Notes: a model not told the origin generated them from the sequence alone. A stretch of DNA of 64,000 nucleotides from Pseudomonas arsenicoxydans (GCF_900103875.1 NZ_LT629705.1:4907001-4971000), one strand, 5' to 3'; positions 1 to 8,988 are shown, numbered from the stretch's first letter. Made by a program: numbers and translations.

Positions 1-399
1 CCAGCTGTTGATGGTGGTGACGGCGATGGTCAAGTCGACCATTTCGGGTTCACTGAACTGCTCTCGGGCCAATGCATACACGTCATCCGGCACATGGCTT
101 TCAGACAGCAACGTCACCGCTTCGGTCCAGGCCAGCGCCGCCCGTTCACGTGGGTTGAAGAAGCCGCTGTCGCGCCACACAACGATCGAATACAAGCGCC
201 GGTCGGTCTCGCCCAGACGCCGCGCATCCACCGAGTGCATGTCGGTGCAGAAGGCGCAGCCGTTGATTTGCGAGGCGCGGATCTTGATCAGGTGCAACAG
301 CGCCGGCTCGATGCTGAGGTTGCTGGTCAAGGCTTCCATGGCGATCATCGCTTTCATCGCCTTGGGCGAGGCGCTGTAGTAATCCAGGCGGGAACTCAT
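1..399 (-). CDS. Carboxymuconolactone decarboxylase/AhpD-like protein (C-terminus off window)
   Basis: The minus-strand frame reads MSSRLDYYSASPKAM at its start and stays open to the left edge, so the C-terminus is missing. The redox motif CAFCTDMH (CxxCxxxH) is typical of the AhpD/carboxymuconolactone decarboxylase family, small proteins often acting as peroxidases or in thiol redox control. The phrase ALAWTEAVTLL is also usual in this family. The gene is divergent from a MocR-type regulator 204 bp away; MocR proteins commonly control such a neighbour, so the regulator probably acts on this gene (inference). The physiological substrate cannot be read from the sequence. Confidence 0.88.
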   Translation of the reverse strand, partial: MSSRLDYYSASPKAMKAMIAMEALTSNLSIEPALLHLIKIRASQINGCAFCTDMHSVDARRLGETDRRLYSIVVWRDSGFFNPRERAALAWTEAVTLLSESHVPDDVYALAREQFSEPEMVDLTIAVTTINSW

Positions 400-603
400 G
401 GGGCAGCCTCTCGGATTGAAGGGTTGCCTCCACGGTAGGCGCTGACGTCGGGTCGTTACAGATCCAATTGCGCGAAAAAGCAGTGGACCGCCCGGCAGCA
501 GACCAATTGCCGCTTTTTCGCCCACGCAACTTCTGCGCGACTACCCTTGCGGGTAATCTGGCGCGACGCACACGCGCCTCAATCGCCCAGGAGCCTCGCC
601 GGT
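400..603. promoter_or_regulatory. Divergent promoter region with putative MocR operator
   Basis: This gap separates the CMD gene from the MocR gene. It contains CCAATTG twice in direct orientation (464-470 and 503-509). Next to these lie GCGAAAAAGC at 472-481 and its exact reverse complement GCTTTTTCGC at 512-521. Repeated half-sites spaced about 40 bp (roughly four helical turns) suit a dimeric regulator binding two sites. No experimental support is available here. Confidence 0.5.
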
Positions 604-2037
604 ATGGAACTTCATGTTGTCATCAACGGCCGCAAGGACCTGGCAGGCCAGTTGTACAACCAACTGCGCAGCGCCATTGAATCGGGCCGCCTGGCAGCCG
701 GCACGCAATTGCCGCCCAGTCGCTTGCTGGCCGAGCAACTGGGCATTTCGCGCAAGACCATTTCCGACACCTATGCGCAGCTGACGTATGAAAACTTCCT
801 GACCGGCGTGATTGGCAAAGGCACCTACGTCAACGCCCGGGCGGCGAAACCTGTGCCCAAGCAAAGCCATTCGGCGCTGGCAAGTTTTGAAGTGATCGAG
901 TCCTGGCGCAACCTGCCGGTGTTTCTGCGGCATCCGACCCTGGAAGGCTCGCTGCGCTACGACTTCATCGGCGGCGCCACCAGCAAAGGGCAGTTCCCCC
1001 AAGACGATTGGCGCCGCTGCACCTCCCATGCATTGCGCCAGATCACGGCGTCCAAGGGTTTCTACAGCCTGCCCGAAGGCCTGCCGGCGCTGCGTAACGC
1101 CATCGCCCGGCATATCGCGTTTTCTCGCGGGGTCAATTGCCAGGACGAAGACGTGGTGGTCTGCAACGGCGCGCAACAGGCGCTGGACCTGATTTCCCGG
1201 GTACTGAACCGGCCAGGCAGCATCGTCGCGATGGAAGACCCCGGTTATCCGCCGGCGCGCTTGTTGTTCGGCACCCATGGCGCCACGGTGATCGGCGTGC
1301 CGGTGGATGCCGAAGGCATTCAAGTCGACAAGATTCCCCTGGGTACCCGGCTGATTTACGTCACGCCCTCCCACCAGTTCCCGTTGGGCATGCCCATGAG
1401 TCAGGCGCGCCGGGTAGCGCTGCTGGAGCGCGCGTACGAGTTGGGCGCGATCGTCATCGAGGACGATTACGACAGCGAATTCCGCTACGAAGGCCGGCCC
1501 ACCGATTCGCTGCAAAGCATGGACGAGCGCGGCATCGTCGCCTACGTCGGAACGTTTTCGAAAACCATGCTGCCGGAACTGCGACTCGGTTATGCGATTT
1601 TGCCACCGGCGATTCTCGACGCCGTGATCCGCGCCAAGCAGCTCACCGACCTGCACACCTCGACCCTGCCGCAATGGGCGCTGGCCAAATTCATCGCCGA
1701 AGGCTGCCTGCTCAAGCACATCCGCCGCTGCCATACGATCTATGCCGGGCGCCGCGAGCGGATCCTGACGCGCATGGCCGGTGATCTTTCACCGTGGCTT
1801 GCACCGGTGCCCACCACTGCCGGGTTTCACATGGTGGTGATGTGCAAGGTGCCTATCGATATTCCATTGGTCATCGAGCTGGCCAAGAAGGTCGAAGTCG
1901 GGCTCTATGCGATCGACAACTTTTACTACCAGCAAGCGCCAGAAGCCGGATTTTTCCTCGGGTTTGGCGCCATCGAGACCCTGGACATCGACACTGCCCT
2001 GGACCGTTTGCGCGACATTTTGCAGCAGGTTGCCTGA
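604..2037 (+). CDS. MocR/PdxR-family transcriptional regulator with aminotransferase domain
   Basis: A 477-residue protein. The N-terminal GntR-type winged helix (about residues 10-75, with LPPSRLLAEQLGISRKTIS) is followed by a fold-type I aminotransferase domain. The PLP-binding lysine lies in GTFSKTMLPELRLGY (K320), and DDYDSEFRY and a PGYPPAR-like segment are also typical. MocR regulators bind PLP or aldimines and usually control a neighbouring gene, here probably the divergent CMD gene. An upstream in-frame ATG at 547 would add 19 residues of non-family sequence, so I chose 604, where MELHVVINGRKDL begins. Effector and target are inferred. Confidence 0.9.
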   Translation: MELHVVINGRKDLAGQLYNQLRSAIESGRLAAGTQLPPSRLLAEQLGISRKTISDTYAQLTYENFLTGVIGKGTYVNARAAKPVPKQSHSALASFEVIESWRNLPVFLRHPTLEGSLRYDFIGGATSKGQFPQDDWRRCTSHALRQITASKGFYSLPEGLPALRNAIARHIAFSRGVNCQDEDVVVCNGAQQALDLISRVLNRPGSIVAMEDPGYPPARLLFGTHGATVIGVPVDAEGIQVDKIPLGTRLIYVTPSHQFPLGMPMSQARRVALLERAYELGAIVIEDDYDSEFRYEGRPTDSLQSMDERGIVAYVGTFSKTMLPELRLGYAILPPAILDAVIRAKQLTDLHTSTLPQWALAKFIAEGCLLKHIRRCHTIYAGRRERILTRMAGDLSPWLAPVPTTAGFHMVVMCKVPIDIPLVIELAKKVEVGLYAIDNFYYQQAPEAGFFLGFGAIETLDIDTALDRLRDILQQVA

Positions 2038-2160
2038 CCGATTGGTCTGCGGCTTTATCCGGCGATTGGCTCTTGGCGGTCCACAGGTGCAGGCCTATCC
2101 TGCATAGGCGTTATCCCTCAATGAGCAGGATTCGTCCGGCCTGATTCAGGAGTGTGAGCA

Positions 2161-2454
2161 ATGTCCAACGAAGTGATCAATACCGTAAGGGTGAAGGCCG
2201 CCGCTGGCCGCTCGGAAGAACTGGGTAAGCAACTGCAAAAGATTGTCGAAACCCTGCGTCAGCAACCGGGCTGTGAATCCTATATGGTCGACCGCTGCCC
2301 CGAGGACAGCAACCGCTGGAACGTCAGCGCCCGCTGGCAATCGGAAGCGGCCATGCAGATGCATTTCAACTGCCCTGAAGTACAAGGCTTCATTGGCCTG
2401 ATCGACAGCCAACTGGCCAACTCCGTCGACTTCAACAGCTTTCCGATTCGCTAG
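2161..2454 (+). CDS. Antibiotic biosynthesis monooxygenase (ABM) superfamily protein
   Basis: A 97-residue protein with the single-domain dimeric alpha/beta barrel pattern of putative quinol monooxygenases (YgiN-like). It opens with a beta strand (VINTVRVKAA), continues with a helix rich in QLQKIVETLRQQPG and ends with WQSEAAMQMHFNCPEVQGF. An SD-like AGGAG lies about 10 bp upstream (tcaggagtgtgagcaatg). Members often oxidise quinols without a cofactor or degrade haem; no residue here fixes the substrate. It is a stand-alone gene followed by a repeat hairpin. Confidence 0.75.
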   Translation: MSNEVINTVRVKAAAGRSEELGKQLQKIVETLRQQPGCESYMVDRCPEDSNRWNVSARWQSEAAMQMHFNCPEVQGFIGLIDSQLANSVDFNSFPIR

Positions 2455-2459
2455 AACAA

Positions 2460-2555
2460 GATCAAAAGATCGCAGCCTCGCTTCACTCGACAGCCCCTAC
2501 GAAGTGCGCGACTTCCTGTAGGAGCTGTCGAGTGAAACGAGGCTGCGATCTTTTG
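2460..2555. repeat. Palindromic intergenic repeat, family B (copy 1)
   Basis: Two inverted arms of about 37 bp (2464-2500 and 2518-2554) enclose a short loop. The arms read gatcgcagcctcg then ttcactcgacagc and the reverse complement. The same unit recurs near 12.2, 24.8 and 58.8 kb. It lies just after the ABM gene stop and could also form a transcript-end hairpin. Confidence 0.85.
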
Positions 2556-2665
2556 CTTTCCAGTGGCTGAATTGGTCCCCTCACCTTCCCGAATATTGGC
2601 TGTTTGATTGCCCAGGCCCGGGGACTATCGTGGGTCCTGACGATAACCACCGCAGGTAAAGAACC

Positions 2666-3076
2666 ATGAAAGCTTTGCGTTTCCTGGCTGCCCCCCTCGC
2701 CGCCCTCGCCCTGACCGTATCCGCCTCGGCATTTGCCCATGACCCTTCGGAAAAGGTCACGATCCTGCAGGACCAAATGCTGCAGAACGTGCCGGGGAAA
2801 AAGGCATTGATGATCGAAGTCGACTACAAACCGGGACAATCCTCTATCGCCCACAAGCATGAAGGTACCGCCATGGCCTACGTGCTTTCGGGATCGATTA
2901 CCTCGCAAGTGAAGGGTGAAAAGGCAATTACCTATAAGGCTGGTGAGTTCTGGTACGAACCCGCAGGCTCGGAGCATCTGGTCTCGAAAAATGCCAGCAA
3001 GACCAAACCTGCGAAGTTGCTGGTGTTCATGGTGCTGTCCCCGGACGAAAAAGTGTTGATCCCCTTGGAAAACTGA
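2666..3076 (+). CDS. Periplasmic cupin-domain protein
   Basis: A 136-residue protein with a clear Sec signal peptide (MKALRFLAAPLAALALT, cleavage after SAFA). A single cupin barrel follows. The metal-site motif is represented by HKHEGTAMAYVLSG (HxH and a downstream E position occupied by a glycine-rich stretch) and by EFWYEPAGSEHLV with the second-motif histidine. Cupins of this exported type are widespread and largely uncharacterised; candidate roles are sugar or quercetinase-like dioxygenase chemistry. It is a single gene closed by a strong hairpin terminator. Confidence 0.82.
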   Translation: MKALRFLAAPLAALALTVSASAFAHDPSEKVTILQDQMLQNVPGKKALMIEVDYKPGQSSIAHKHEGTAMAYVLSGSITSQVKGEKAITYKAGEFWYEPAGSEHLVSKNASKTKPAKLLVFMVLSPDEKVLIPLEN

Positions 3077-3095
3077 TGGCTGAACGTGCAACCAT

Positions 3096-3136
3096 AAATA
3101 AACAGGCCCGAACTTGATGTTTGGGCCTCTTTATTT
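3096..3136. terminator. Rho-independent terminator, probably bidirectional
   Basis: AGGCCC (3104-3109) pairs with GGGCCT (3123-3128), and the flanking AAATAAA and TTTATTT extend the stem. It directly follows the cupin gene. Confidence 0.85.
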
Positions 3137-3303
3137 CCACGCGGCATTAACTGAAAACTGTTAAACCAAATAAAACTAGGGATCAACCGACAAGTTGAGC
3201 GCTGGCTATTTCAATCAATCGCGACAGGTTTAGTCTGGAGTCACCGAGATTATCTCCGGTAACTAAGATGCTTAAACCCAAGTTGTTTCACTGGAGAAAC
3301 ACC

Positions 3304-4014
3304 ATGAAACTTGCGCTTGCCAGTACCTTAACAATGACTGTTGTATTAACCGGCTGCTCGATTCCCACCGCACCCACGGCAGTGTCTTCGCTGGACGGCC
3401 TCTTGATGCAACCGGTCGGTCGCAGCAATGCCACGCGCATTGCCAACGGCAGCCATGTTTCGCTGGGCGTCATCTACAGCCGAAATACCCAGGTCAACCG
3501 GGCCTACCTTCAGGACTACCAGGCCAATGCCGGCACCGGTTTCGGTCAAAGCCTGCTGGTGCAGTCGATTCACGATGCCTATGTTGCAACCTCCAAGCCC
3601 GATCTCGCCGTGGACTGGGTCAAGGCGTCCCTGCAGCGTCAGTTCGGTTCAGTCACGGTGTACCCGGACCTGCAAAGTCTCAAAGCGGCGAAACCCGACG
3701 TGATGGCGATTATCGACAGCCGCAGTCAATTGATCACCTCGCGCAGTTCCGACATACAGGCTGATGTCAGCGCCGATTTTTATGATGCCCACTTTAATTA
3801 CATCGGCACTGCACAGGGGCATGACGCCAAAGAACTGAGCCCTGTATGGGCGGACTACAAACGCAGCGAAGAGATAGTCGCGGACATTAACGAACAACAG
3901 AATGTACAAGTTCGCGCACTGCAAAAGTTTGACCAGTCGCTCAATAATTTACTGACCAGCCCGACAGATAAAGTGTCGATGCTTGATAATAACTGGAGCC
4001 ATAAGTTGTATTAA
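3304..4014 (+). CDS. Lipoprotein of unknown function
   Basis: A 236-residue protein starting MKLALASTLTMTVVLTGCS, with a lipobox LTGC whose cysteine is about residue 18, so it is probably a lipid-anchored envelope protein. The start at 3304 is preferred over ATG 3268 because GGAG lies just upstream and the signal peptide begins here. The mature part is soluble, with strand-helix patterns (GVIYSRNTQVNRAYLQDY, DVMAIIDSRSQLITSRSSDIQADV) and no domain I can name. It stands alone between the cupin terminator and a structured intergenic element. I assign no function. Confidence 0.8.
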   Translation: MKLALASTLTMTVVLTGCSIPTAPTAVSSLDGLLMQPVGRSNATRIANGSHVSLGVIYSRNTQVNRAYLQDYQANAGTGFGQSLLVQSIHDAYVATSKPDLAVDWVKASLQRQFGSVTVYPDLQSLKAAKPDVMAIIDSRSQLITSRSSDIQADVSADFYDAHFNYIGTAQGHDAKELSPVWADYKRSEEIVADINEQQNVQVRALQKFDQSLNNLLTSPTDKVSMLDNNWSHKLY

Positions 4015-4044
4015 GGCTAATGGCCCCTTCGAACGGCTGAGTGG

Positions 4045-4175
4045 AGGCGTTCATCTGGGGGGCAGGCACGCAGCCGACCGGAGGCGATGCCCCCAGATGA
4101 ATGCCGGAGCGAGGGGCCGGACGCCGGGGCAAAGACCTTTGCTTCCTTTGGGCTGGGCCGGCACTCCGGCATTTG
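4045..4175. repeat. Structured intergenic element with nested inverted repeats
   Basis: TTCATCTGGGGG (4050-4061) pairs with CCCCCAGATGAA (4090-4101). Immediately beyond, ATGCCGGAG (4101-4109) pairs with CTCCGGCAT (4164-4172), enclosing a small GCAAAGaccTTTGC hairpin. The segment resembles degraded copies of a GC-rich intergenic repeat common in Pseudomonas (from memory). No ORF in it is convincing. Confidence 0.6.
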
Positions 4176-4222
4176 CCGAAGGGGCTCGCCGTAACTGGAT
4201 GGACTCGCCCGCACAGACAAAC

Positions 4223-5884
4223 TCAGCTAGACGGCTTGAGAGCCTGCTGCACAGCATCATCAACACTCAACCCACTAAGAAACACCTGCTCCAGCTCCTG
4301 CGTCGGCAACATCGCCAGCACCGCCTTCGCCTCATGCTTAAGCCGCGCCAGAATCAACAACATATCCAACGCCCGCACCTGCAAAAAGAACACCTCCAGC
4401 GCCTCGATACTGGTGCCATCCAGATCAGGCGACTCCTCCAGACTGAGAATAATCGTATGCACCGGCGGCTCCGCATGCCGCGCCAGACGCAACGCACCAC
4501 CCAAAATACGCTCCACGTTAGCGAAAAACAGCGCCTCGCTGGGCCGCACAATCAACACCCCAGGGATTTTATGGGCATCCGGATGACGCTGCACATCAAC
4601 ATAATCATGACTGCTGCCCATCTGCCCCAGCACCTGAATATCCGCCGACGACATCTGCTTTAGCATCAGCACCACACTGATCGCCACCGCCACGAGCAAA
4701 CCATCCAGCACGCCCAACACCAGCACCGCCGCCACCGCACAAATCACCAGCAGACGGTCACGACGCCAGATGAAATAGCGGCCCAATGGCTGAAGGCTCA
4801 ACCCCCGCGCCAAGGCATAAATAACGATGGCGGCCAGTACCGGCTCAGGCGTCAAGGCAATGTAGGGCAATACCGTGAGGACAATCAGCAACACCACCAC
4901 CGCCGCGACCACACCGGACAGCCGTGAACCGGCACCCGCCGCCTCATTCGCCGACGTCGCGGAATAACCGGCACCCGCCGGCATGCCATGGAACAAGCCA
5001 GACAACAGATTCGCCGCACCCAGGGCCAGCAGGTCGCGGTTCGACGAAACCCGGTCGTTATGCTTGAGCGCAAAAGAGGTAATCGATCCGTAGGATTCGG
5101 CATACAGGATCATCACCATGGCAAACGCCAACTCCCCCAGGCGCAACCAGTCGGCAAAGGGCAACACTGGCAGCTTTGGCACTTCAAGGCTCAGGTCTAT
5201 CACCCCGATCAGATCCACCCCATAAGCCGGTAAGTTCAGCCACTGGCCAGCGGCGATGCCGAGCGCCACCACCAGTAAACCGCCTGGTACATGCCGCAAC
5301 CGCGCGCACAGCCACAACACCAGCAGCGCGACAGCTGCAACCAGCAAACCAACGCGATTCCATTGCGACCACTGCTCCAGCAGTTGCGGGACATAACGAA
5401 TCAGGTTGCCGTTGCTCAGGTGCACGTCGACGATGCTCGCGAACTGTTTGAGGATGATGGTCAGCGCCAGCCCCAAGGCAAAGCCGCGCAGTACCGGTTT
5501 GGCGATAAAAGAGGTAACGCTGCCGAGTTTGAACAACCCGGCCAGCACAAAGAATCCGCCGGTGACCAATACAAGACCGATCGCCAGCGTCATGCGCAGA
5601 CCTGAATCGCCATTTGCCAATGTGGCGGTAGCAGCAGCCAGAACCGCCGCCGAAGACGAGGTCGCCGAAACAATTGCAAAGCGGCTAGTGCCCAACAACG
5701 CGTAACACAGCAAACCGGCGAACAACGCAATGACCCCGGCCTGGGGCGGAACCGCGGCGATGCTGGAATAGGCCACCGCCTCCGGCAACAGCAAACCGGC
5801 AATCGACAGCCCGGCCAACAGGTCTCGCCAACGGTTGGGGGAATCGGCAAGGGGTTGCACCGATACGCCTTGAGCACGAGCCAT
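4223..5884 (-). CDS. SulP-family anion (sulfate-type) permease with STAS domain
   Basis: A 553-residue inner-membrane protein. The N-terminal SulP core has many hydrophobic segments beginning near LLAGLSIAGLLLPEAVAYSSIA, the classic SulP signature. The C-terminal about 120 residues form a STAS domain (VLIVRPSEALFFANVERIL, TIILSLEESPDLDGTSIEALEVF). SulP proteins move sulfate, bicarbonate, C4-dicarboxylates or other anions; no carbonic anhydrase neighbour is present to suggest bicarbonate. Start 5884 is chosen for a GGAG 8 nt upstream, rather than 5911. It converges on the amino-acid permease terminator side. Confidence 0.92.
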   Translation of the reverse strand: MARAQGVSVQPLADSPNRWRDLLAGLSIAGLLLPEAVAYSSIAAVPPQAGVIALFAGLLCYALLGTSRFAIVSATSSSAAVLAAATATLANGDSGLRMTLAIGLVLVTGGFFVLAGLFKLGSVTSFIAKPVLRGFALGLALTIILKQFASIVDVHLSNGNLIRYVPQLLEQWSQWNRVGLLVAAVALLVLWLCARLRHVPGGLLVVALGIAAGQWLNLPAYGVDLIGVIDLSLEVPKLPVLPFADWLRLGELAFAMVMILYAESYGSITSFALKHNDRVSSNRDLLALGAANLLSGLFHGMPAGAGYSATSANEAAGAGSRLSGVVAAVVVLLIVLTVLPYIALTPEPVLAAIVIYALARGLSLQPLGRYFIWRRDRLLVICAVAAVLVLGVLDGLLVAVAISVVLMLKQMSSADIQVLGQMGSSHDYVDVQRHPDAHKIPGVLIVRPSEALFFANVERILGGALRLARHAEPPVHTIILSLEESPDLDGTSIEALEVFFLQVRALDMLLILARLKHEAKAVLAMLPTQELEQVFLSGLSVDDAVQQALKPSS

Positions 5885-5994
5885 GGAGCGTCTCCAGAGA
5901 AAGATCAACAAGCCGTCTACGACGCGTCAATGATGGCTCTTAGGTTAACCGTTAATCCGGTTGGGCGTGTGCTTTGGGTCATGGCATAGGCCAT

Positions 5995-6033
5995 AAAAAA
6001 CGCGGCCCCTTTTGCAAGGAGCCGCGTTTTTTT
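5995..6033. terminator. Rho-independent terminator
   Basis: AAAAAACGCGGC at 5995-6006 is mirrored by GCCGCGTTTTTTT at 6021-6033, a GC-rich stem with A- and T-tracts. It lies downstream of the amino-acid permease, and the T-tract orientation also suits plus-strand reading. Confidence 0.85.
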
Positions 6034-6041
6034 CGCGTTGA

Positions 6042-6072
6042 TAGTTCCCACGCTCAAGCGGGAACGATCATG
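6042..6072. repeat. Short copy of the gttcccacg...cgggaacgatc palindrome
   Basis: The sequence gatagttcccacgctc / gcgggaacgatca forms a small hairpin related to the ends of the 121-bp repeat at 42243-42363. Confidence 0.6.
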
Positions 6073-6074
6073 CG

Positions 6075-7355
6075 TCAGGCGCTCAACGAATAGATCAACG
6101 CCGAAATCGCCACCAGACCAACCGCTGTCACGAAGACGTTGGACGCCTGGCCGCGATAACGCGCCATCGCCGGCACCTTGCGGATTGCGTACATCGGCAT
6201 CAGGAACAGAATCGCCGCGATGACCGGGCCGCCGAGGGTTTCGATCATGCCCAGGATGCTCGGGTTCAGCGTGGCCACCACCCAGCACACCACCAGCATG
6301 AAGGCGGCGGTCAGACGGTCGAGCGTCTTCGGCGCCGGACGCTTGCCGCTTTTCACGATCAGGCCTTTAAGACCTTCGCTGGCACCGATGTAGTGACCCA
6401 GGAATGACTTGGAGATGGCCACGAACGCAATCAACGGCGCCGCGAAAGCAATGGTCGGGTTGCTGAAGTGGTTGGCCAGGTAAGACAGGATCGACAGGTT
6501 CTGTGCCTTGGCTTCGGCCAGTTGCGCCGGGGACAGGGTCAGTACGCAACTGAAGACGAAAAACAGCACCATCACCACCATCAAGGCGTGGGCGCGAGAC
6601 AGGATCTGCGAGCTGCGCTCCTCGGCGTGCTCACCGTAGCGACGCTTCTGGTCCACCGCGAACGCCGAGATGATCGGCGAGTGGTTGAACGAGAACACCA
6701 TCACCGGAATCGCCAGCCACAATGTGTGCAGCAGCGCGGACGGCTCGGGCAGGGTCGACGCGGTGGCCAGGATGCCACCGTTCCAGTGAGGAATCAGGAA
6801 CACCGCCAGGAACAGCAACGCCACGATGAACGGGTACACCATCAAGCTCATGGCCTTGACGATCGCCTGCTCGCCACACCGCACCACTGCCAGCAGACCG
6901 AGGATCAACACCAGCGACAGCACGGCGCGTGGCGGCGGCATGATGTGCAGTTGATGCTCGAGGAAACTGCCGACGGTATTGGTCAGGGCCACGCTGTAAA
7001 TCAGCAGGATCGGGAAGATCGCAAAGAAGTACAGCAAGGTGATCAGCGCGCCAGCCTTGATACCGAAGTGTTCTTCCACCACCTCGGTGATGTCGGCGCC
7101 TTCACGGCCGGACAACACGAAGCGTGTCAGGCCACGGTGTGCGTAAAAGGTCATGGGAAACGCCAACACCGCCAGAATCAGCAGCGGCCAGAAGCCGCCC
7201 AGACCTGCGTTGATCGGCAAAAACAGGGTGCCCGCGCCGATGGCCGTGCCAAACAGGCCCAGCATCCAGGTGGTGTCATGGCGATTCCAGCTTGTAAGGG
7301 TCGCTGGTGTCGCCGCTACATAGCGTTCGTCGACGCTATTGGCCTGATCATTCAT
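6075..7355 (-). CDS. HAAAP/STP-family amino-acid permease (serine/threonine type)
   Basis: A 426-residue protein with about eleven hydrophobic segments. The N-terminal MLGLFGTAIGAGTLFLPINAG motif is diagnostic of hydroxy/aromatic amino-acid permeases (SdaC/TdcC/YhaO group), and VFSFNHSPIISAF is also characteristic. It is probably a proton- or sodium-coupled importer of serine or threonine at the inner membrane; the substrate is inferred. Of three possible starts (7382, 7373, 7355) I chose 7355, with GGAG about 10 nt upstream. No serine deaminase is adjacent, unlike sdaC operons in enterics. Confidence 0.88.
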   Translation of the reverse strand: MNDQANSVDERYVAATPATLTSWNRHDTTWMLGLFGTAIGAGTLFLPINAGLGGFWPLLILAVLAFPMTFYAHRGLTRFVLSGREGADITEVVEEHFGIKAGALITLLYFFAIFPILLIYSVALTNTVGSFLEHQLHIMPPPRAVLSLVLILGLLAVVRCGEQAIVKAMSLMVYPFIVALLFLAVFLIPHWNGGILATASTLPEPSALLHTLWLAIPVMVFSFNHSPIISAFAVDQKRRYGEHAEERSSQILSRAHALMVVMVLFFVFSCVLTLSPAQLAEAKAQNLSILSYLANHFSNPTIAFAAPLIAFVAISKSFLGHYIGASEGLKGLIVKSGKRPAPKTLDRLTAAFMLVVCWVVATLNPSILGMIETLGGPVIAAILFLMPMYAIRKVPAMARYRGQASNVFVTAVGLVAISALIYSLSA

Positions 7356-7623
7356 CCGGTGGGATCTCCGCATTCCGGTCATTTGCTACCCGGTCAGGAC
7401 GAGTCGGAAAAAACCGACGGGCAGCGCCCTGGCCGAAACAGGGGCGCGATTGTCCGGGATTAATGAACAGAAGCAAAGACTTAGCTGAGGAGTGGTTGTA
7501 CGGATCAGATTCGTGAAGCACGCCATTGAATAGATGTTTAAAAAATCTATCCAACAAAAGATCGGCCTCATGTACTTTCAAGCCTGACTGCCAGCCGGCA
7601 GCCGCACATCACGGAGCGCCCCC

Positions 7624-8007
7624 ATGCCACTCGTTCGCGTCGATATCAAACAACATCAGGACCCCACTTTCGCCAAGCGTGTCGGGCAGTTGATCTACGC
7701 CGCCATGCACAGCGCCATTGGTGTGCCGGAAAACGATAATTTCCAGATTCTTGCCGAGCACGACGAACAGCATTTCATCTTCGATCCCGGCTATTTAGGC
7801 ATCAAGCGCACCGATGCTCTGGTGGTGATTCAGATCACCCTGAGCGAAGGCCGCACCGTCGAACAGAAAAAACTGCTCTACAAAACCATCGCCGAAAGCC
7901 TTAATACGGAACTGGCGATACGCCTTGAAGATGTCTTCATCAATCTGGTGGAGGTCAAGAAAGAAAACTGGTCGTTTGGCAATGGAATCGCTCAATACGC
8001 GATTTGA
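7624..8007 (+). CDS. Tautomerase-family protein
   Basis: A 127-residue protein beginning MPLVRVDI, so proline 2 is available as the catalytic N-terminal base after Met removal, the hallmark of the tautomerase (4-oxalocrotonate tautomerase/MIF) superfamily. Length and the segments ITLSEGRTVEQKKLLYKTIAE and EDVFINLVEVKKENWSFGNG match the longer YusQ-like tautomerases. It precedes a DMT transporter by 42 bp and may share its transcript. Substrate unknown. Confidence 0.88.
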   Translation: MPLVRVDIKQHQDPTFAKRVGQLIYAAMHSAIGVPENDNFQILAEHDEQHFIFDPGYLGIKRTDALVVIQITLSEGRTVEQKKLLYKTIAESLNTELAIRLEDVFINLVEVKKENWSFGNGIAQYAI

Positions 8008-8049
8008 GCGGTCGAATGTTTGACCTTTACCGACCCAGGGAGCACTTCC

Positions 8050-8988
8050 ATGAAACAGGCCGCGCATTTCGCATTCGCTCTGCTCGGCCTGATCTGGGGC
8101 ACCAACTTCATTTTCATGAAGTGGGCAGCCGAATGGATTACGCCCACGCAAATCGTGTTCCTGCGGGTGCTGTTCGGGTTCTTGCCAATTCTGGCATTTG
8201 CCCTCGCACGTCGTAGTTTGAGCTGGTCGCACCTGCGCTATAGCCATCACTTCCTGGTGATGAGTTTGCTGGCGACATCTATTTACTACTACGCCTTTGC
8301 CAAAGGCACCTCGTTATTGTTGTCCAGCGTGGCCGGGATGCTCAGCGGCGCGATCCCGTTGTTTTCGTTCATCACGGCGTGGCTTTTCCTGCGTGCCGAA
8401 CCCCTTAACGCCCGCACGGCGTTCGGCATTTTCCTTGGCTTAATCGGCGTAATACTGATCGCACGCCCCTGGAACAGCCTGGCGGCCGGCGTCGATGCCA
8501 GCGGCGTGCTGTATATGATCGCCGGCTCGCTGAGCGTAGGCTGCTCGTTCGTCTACGCCCGACGATTCATCACACCACTGGGGCTGTCACCGCTGGCGCT
8601 GTCGACCTATCAGATCGGTTTCGCCCTGGTGCTCATCACGCTCGTCACCGACATGCACGGCATCGCGCATATTTCACTTGATCCCGTGGCACTGGCAGGG
8701 GTAATCCTGGGCCTTGGACTGGCAGGAACCGGCGTGGCCTACATCCTTTATTACTACATCGTGCAACGGTTGGGCGCCCTCGCCGCTTCGGGTGTCACGT
8801 ACATTCCGCCGGTGGTTGCCTTGCTGATCGGCACGTTGCTGGTCGGCGAACCGCTCAAACTCCTCGACGTGCTGGCAATGCTGCTGATCCTGGGTGGCGT
8901 TTACGTCCTGCAATCAAGCGCGAAAAAACCAATCGCGGCCCCGACTGTTGCGGCGAAGCAGACTATTCGTCGATGGTCGGCGCGCTGA
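8050..8988 (+). CDS. DMT-superfamily EamA transporter
   Basis: A 312-residue inner-membrane protein with two EamA repeats of about five helices each. The first begins FALLGLIWGTNFIFMKWAAEWI and the second begins GVLYMIAGSLSVGCSFVYARRF. The inner end GASGVTYIPPVVALLIGTLLVGEPL is typical of RhaT/EamA exporters. The start at 8050 follows GGGAG; the frame is open upstream to 8020. Members export amino acids or metabolites. It lies downstream of the tautomerase and may be cotranscribed with it. Confidence 0.9.
   Translation: MKQAAHFAFALLGLIWGTNFIFMKWAAEWITPTQIVFLRVLFGFLPILAFALARRSLSWSHLRYSHHFLVMSLLATSIYYYAFAKGTSLLLSSVAGMLSGAIPLFSFITAWLFLRAEPLNARTAFGIFLGLIGVILIARPWNSLAAGVDASGVLYMIAGSLSVGCSFVYARRFITPLGLSPLALSTYQIGFALVLITLVTDMHGIAHISLDPVALAGVILGLGLAGTGVAYILYYYIVQRLGALAASGVTYIPPVVALLIGTLLVGEPLKLLDVLAMLLILGGVYVLQSSAKKPIAAPTVAAKQTIRRWSAR

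Noticed and set aside
541..1734. A 397-codon minus-strand frame opposite the MocR gene
   Set aside because: Antisense to a gene with HTH and PLP motifs; no recognisable protein features.
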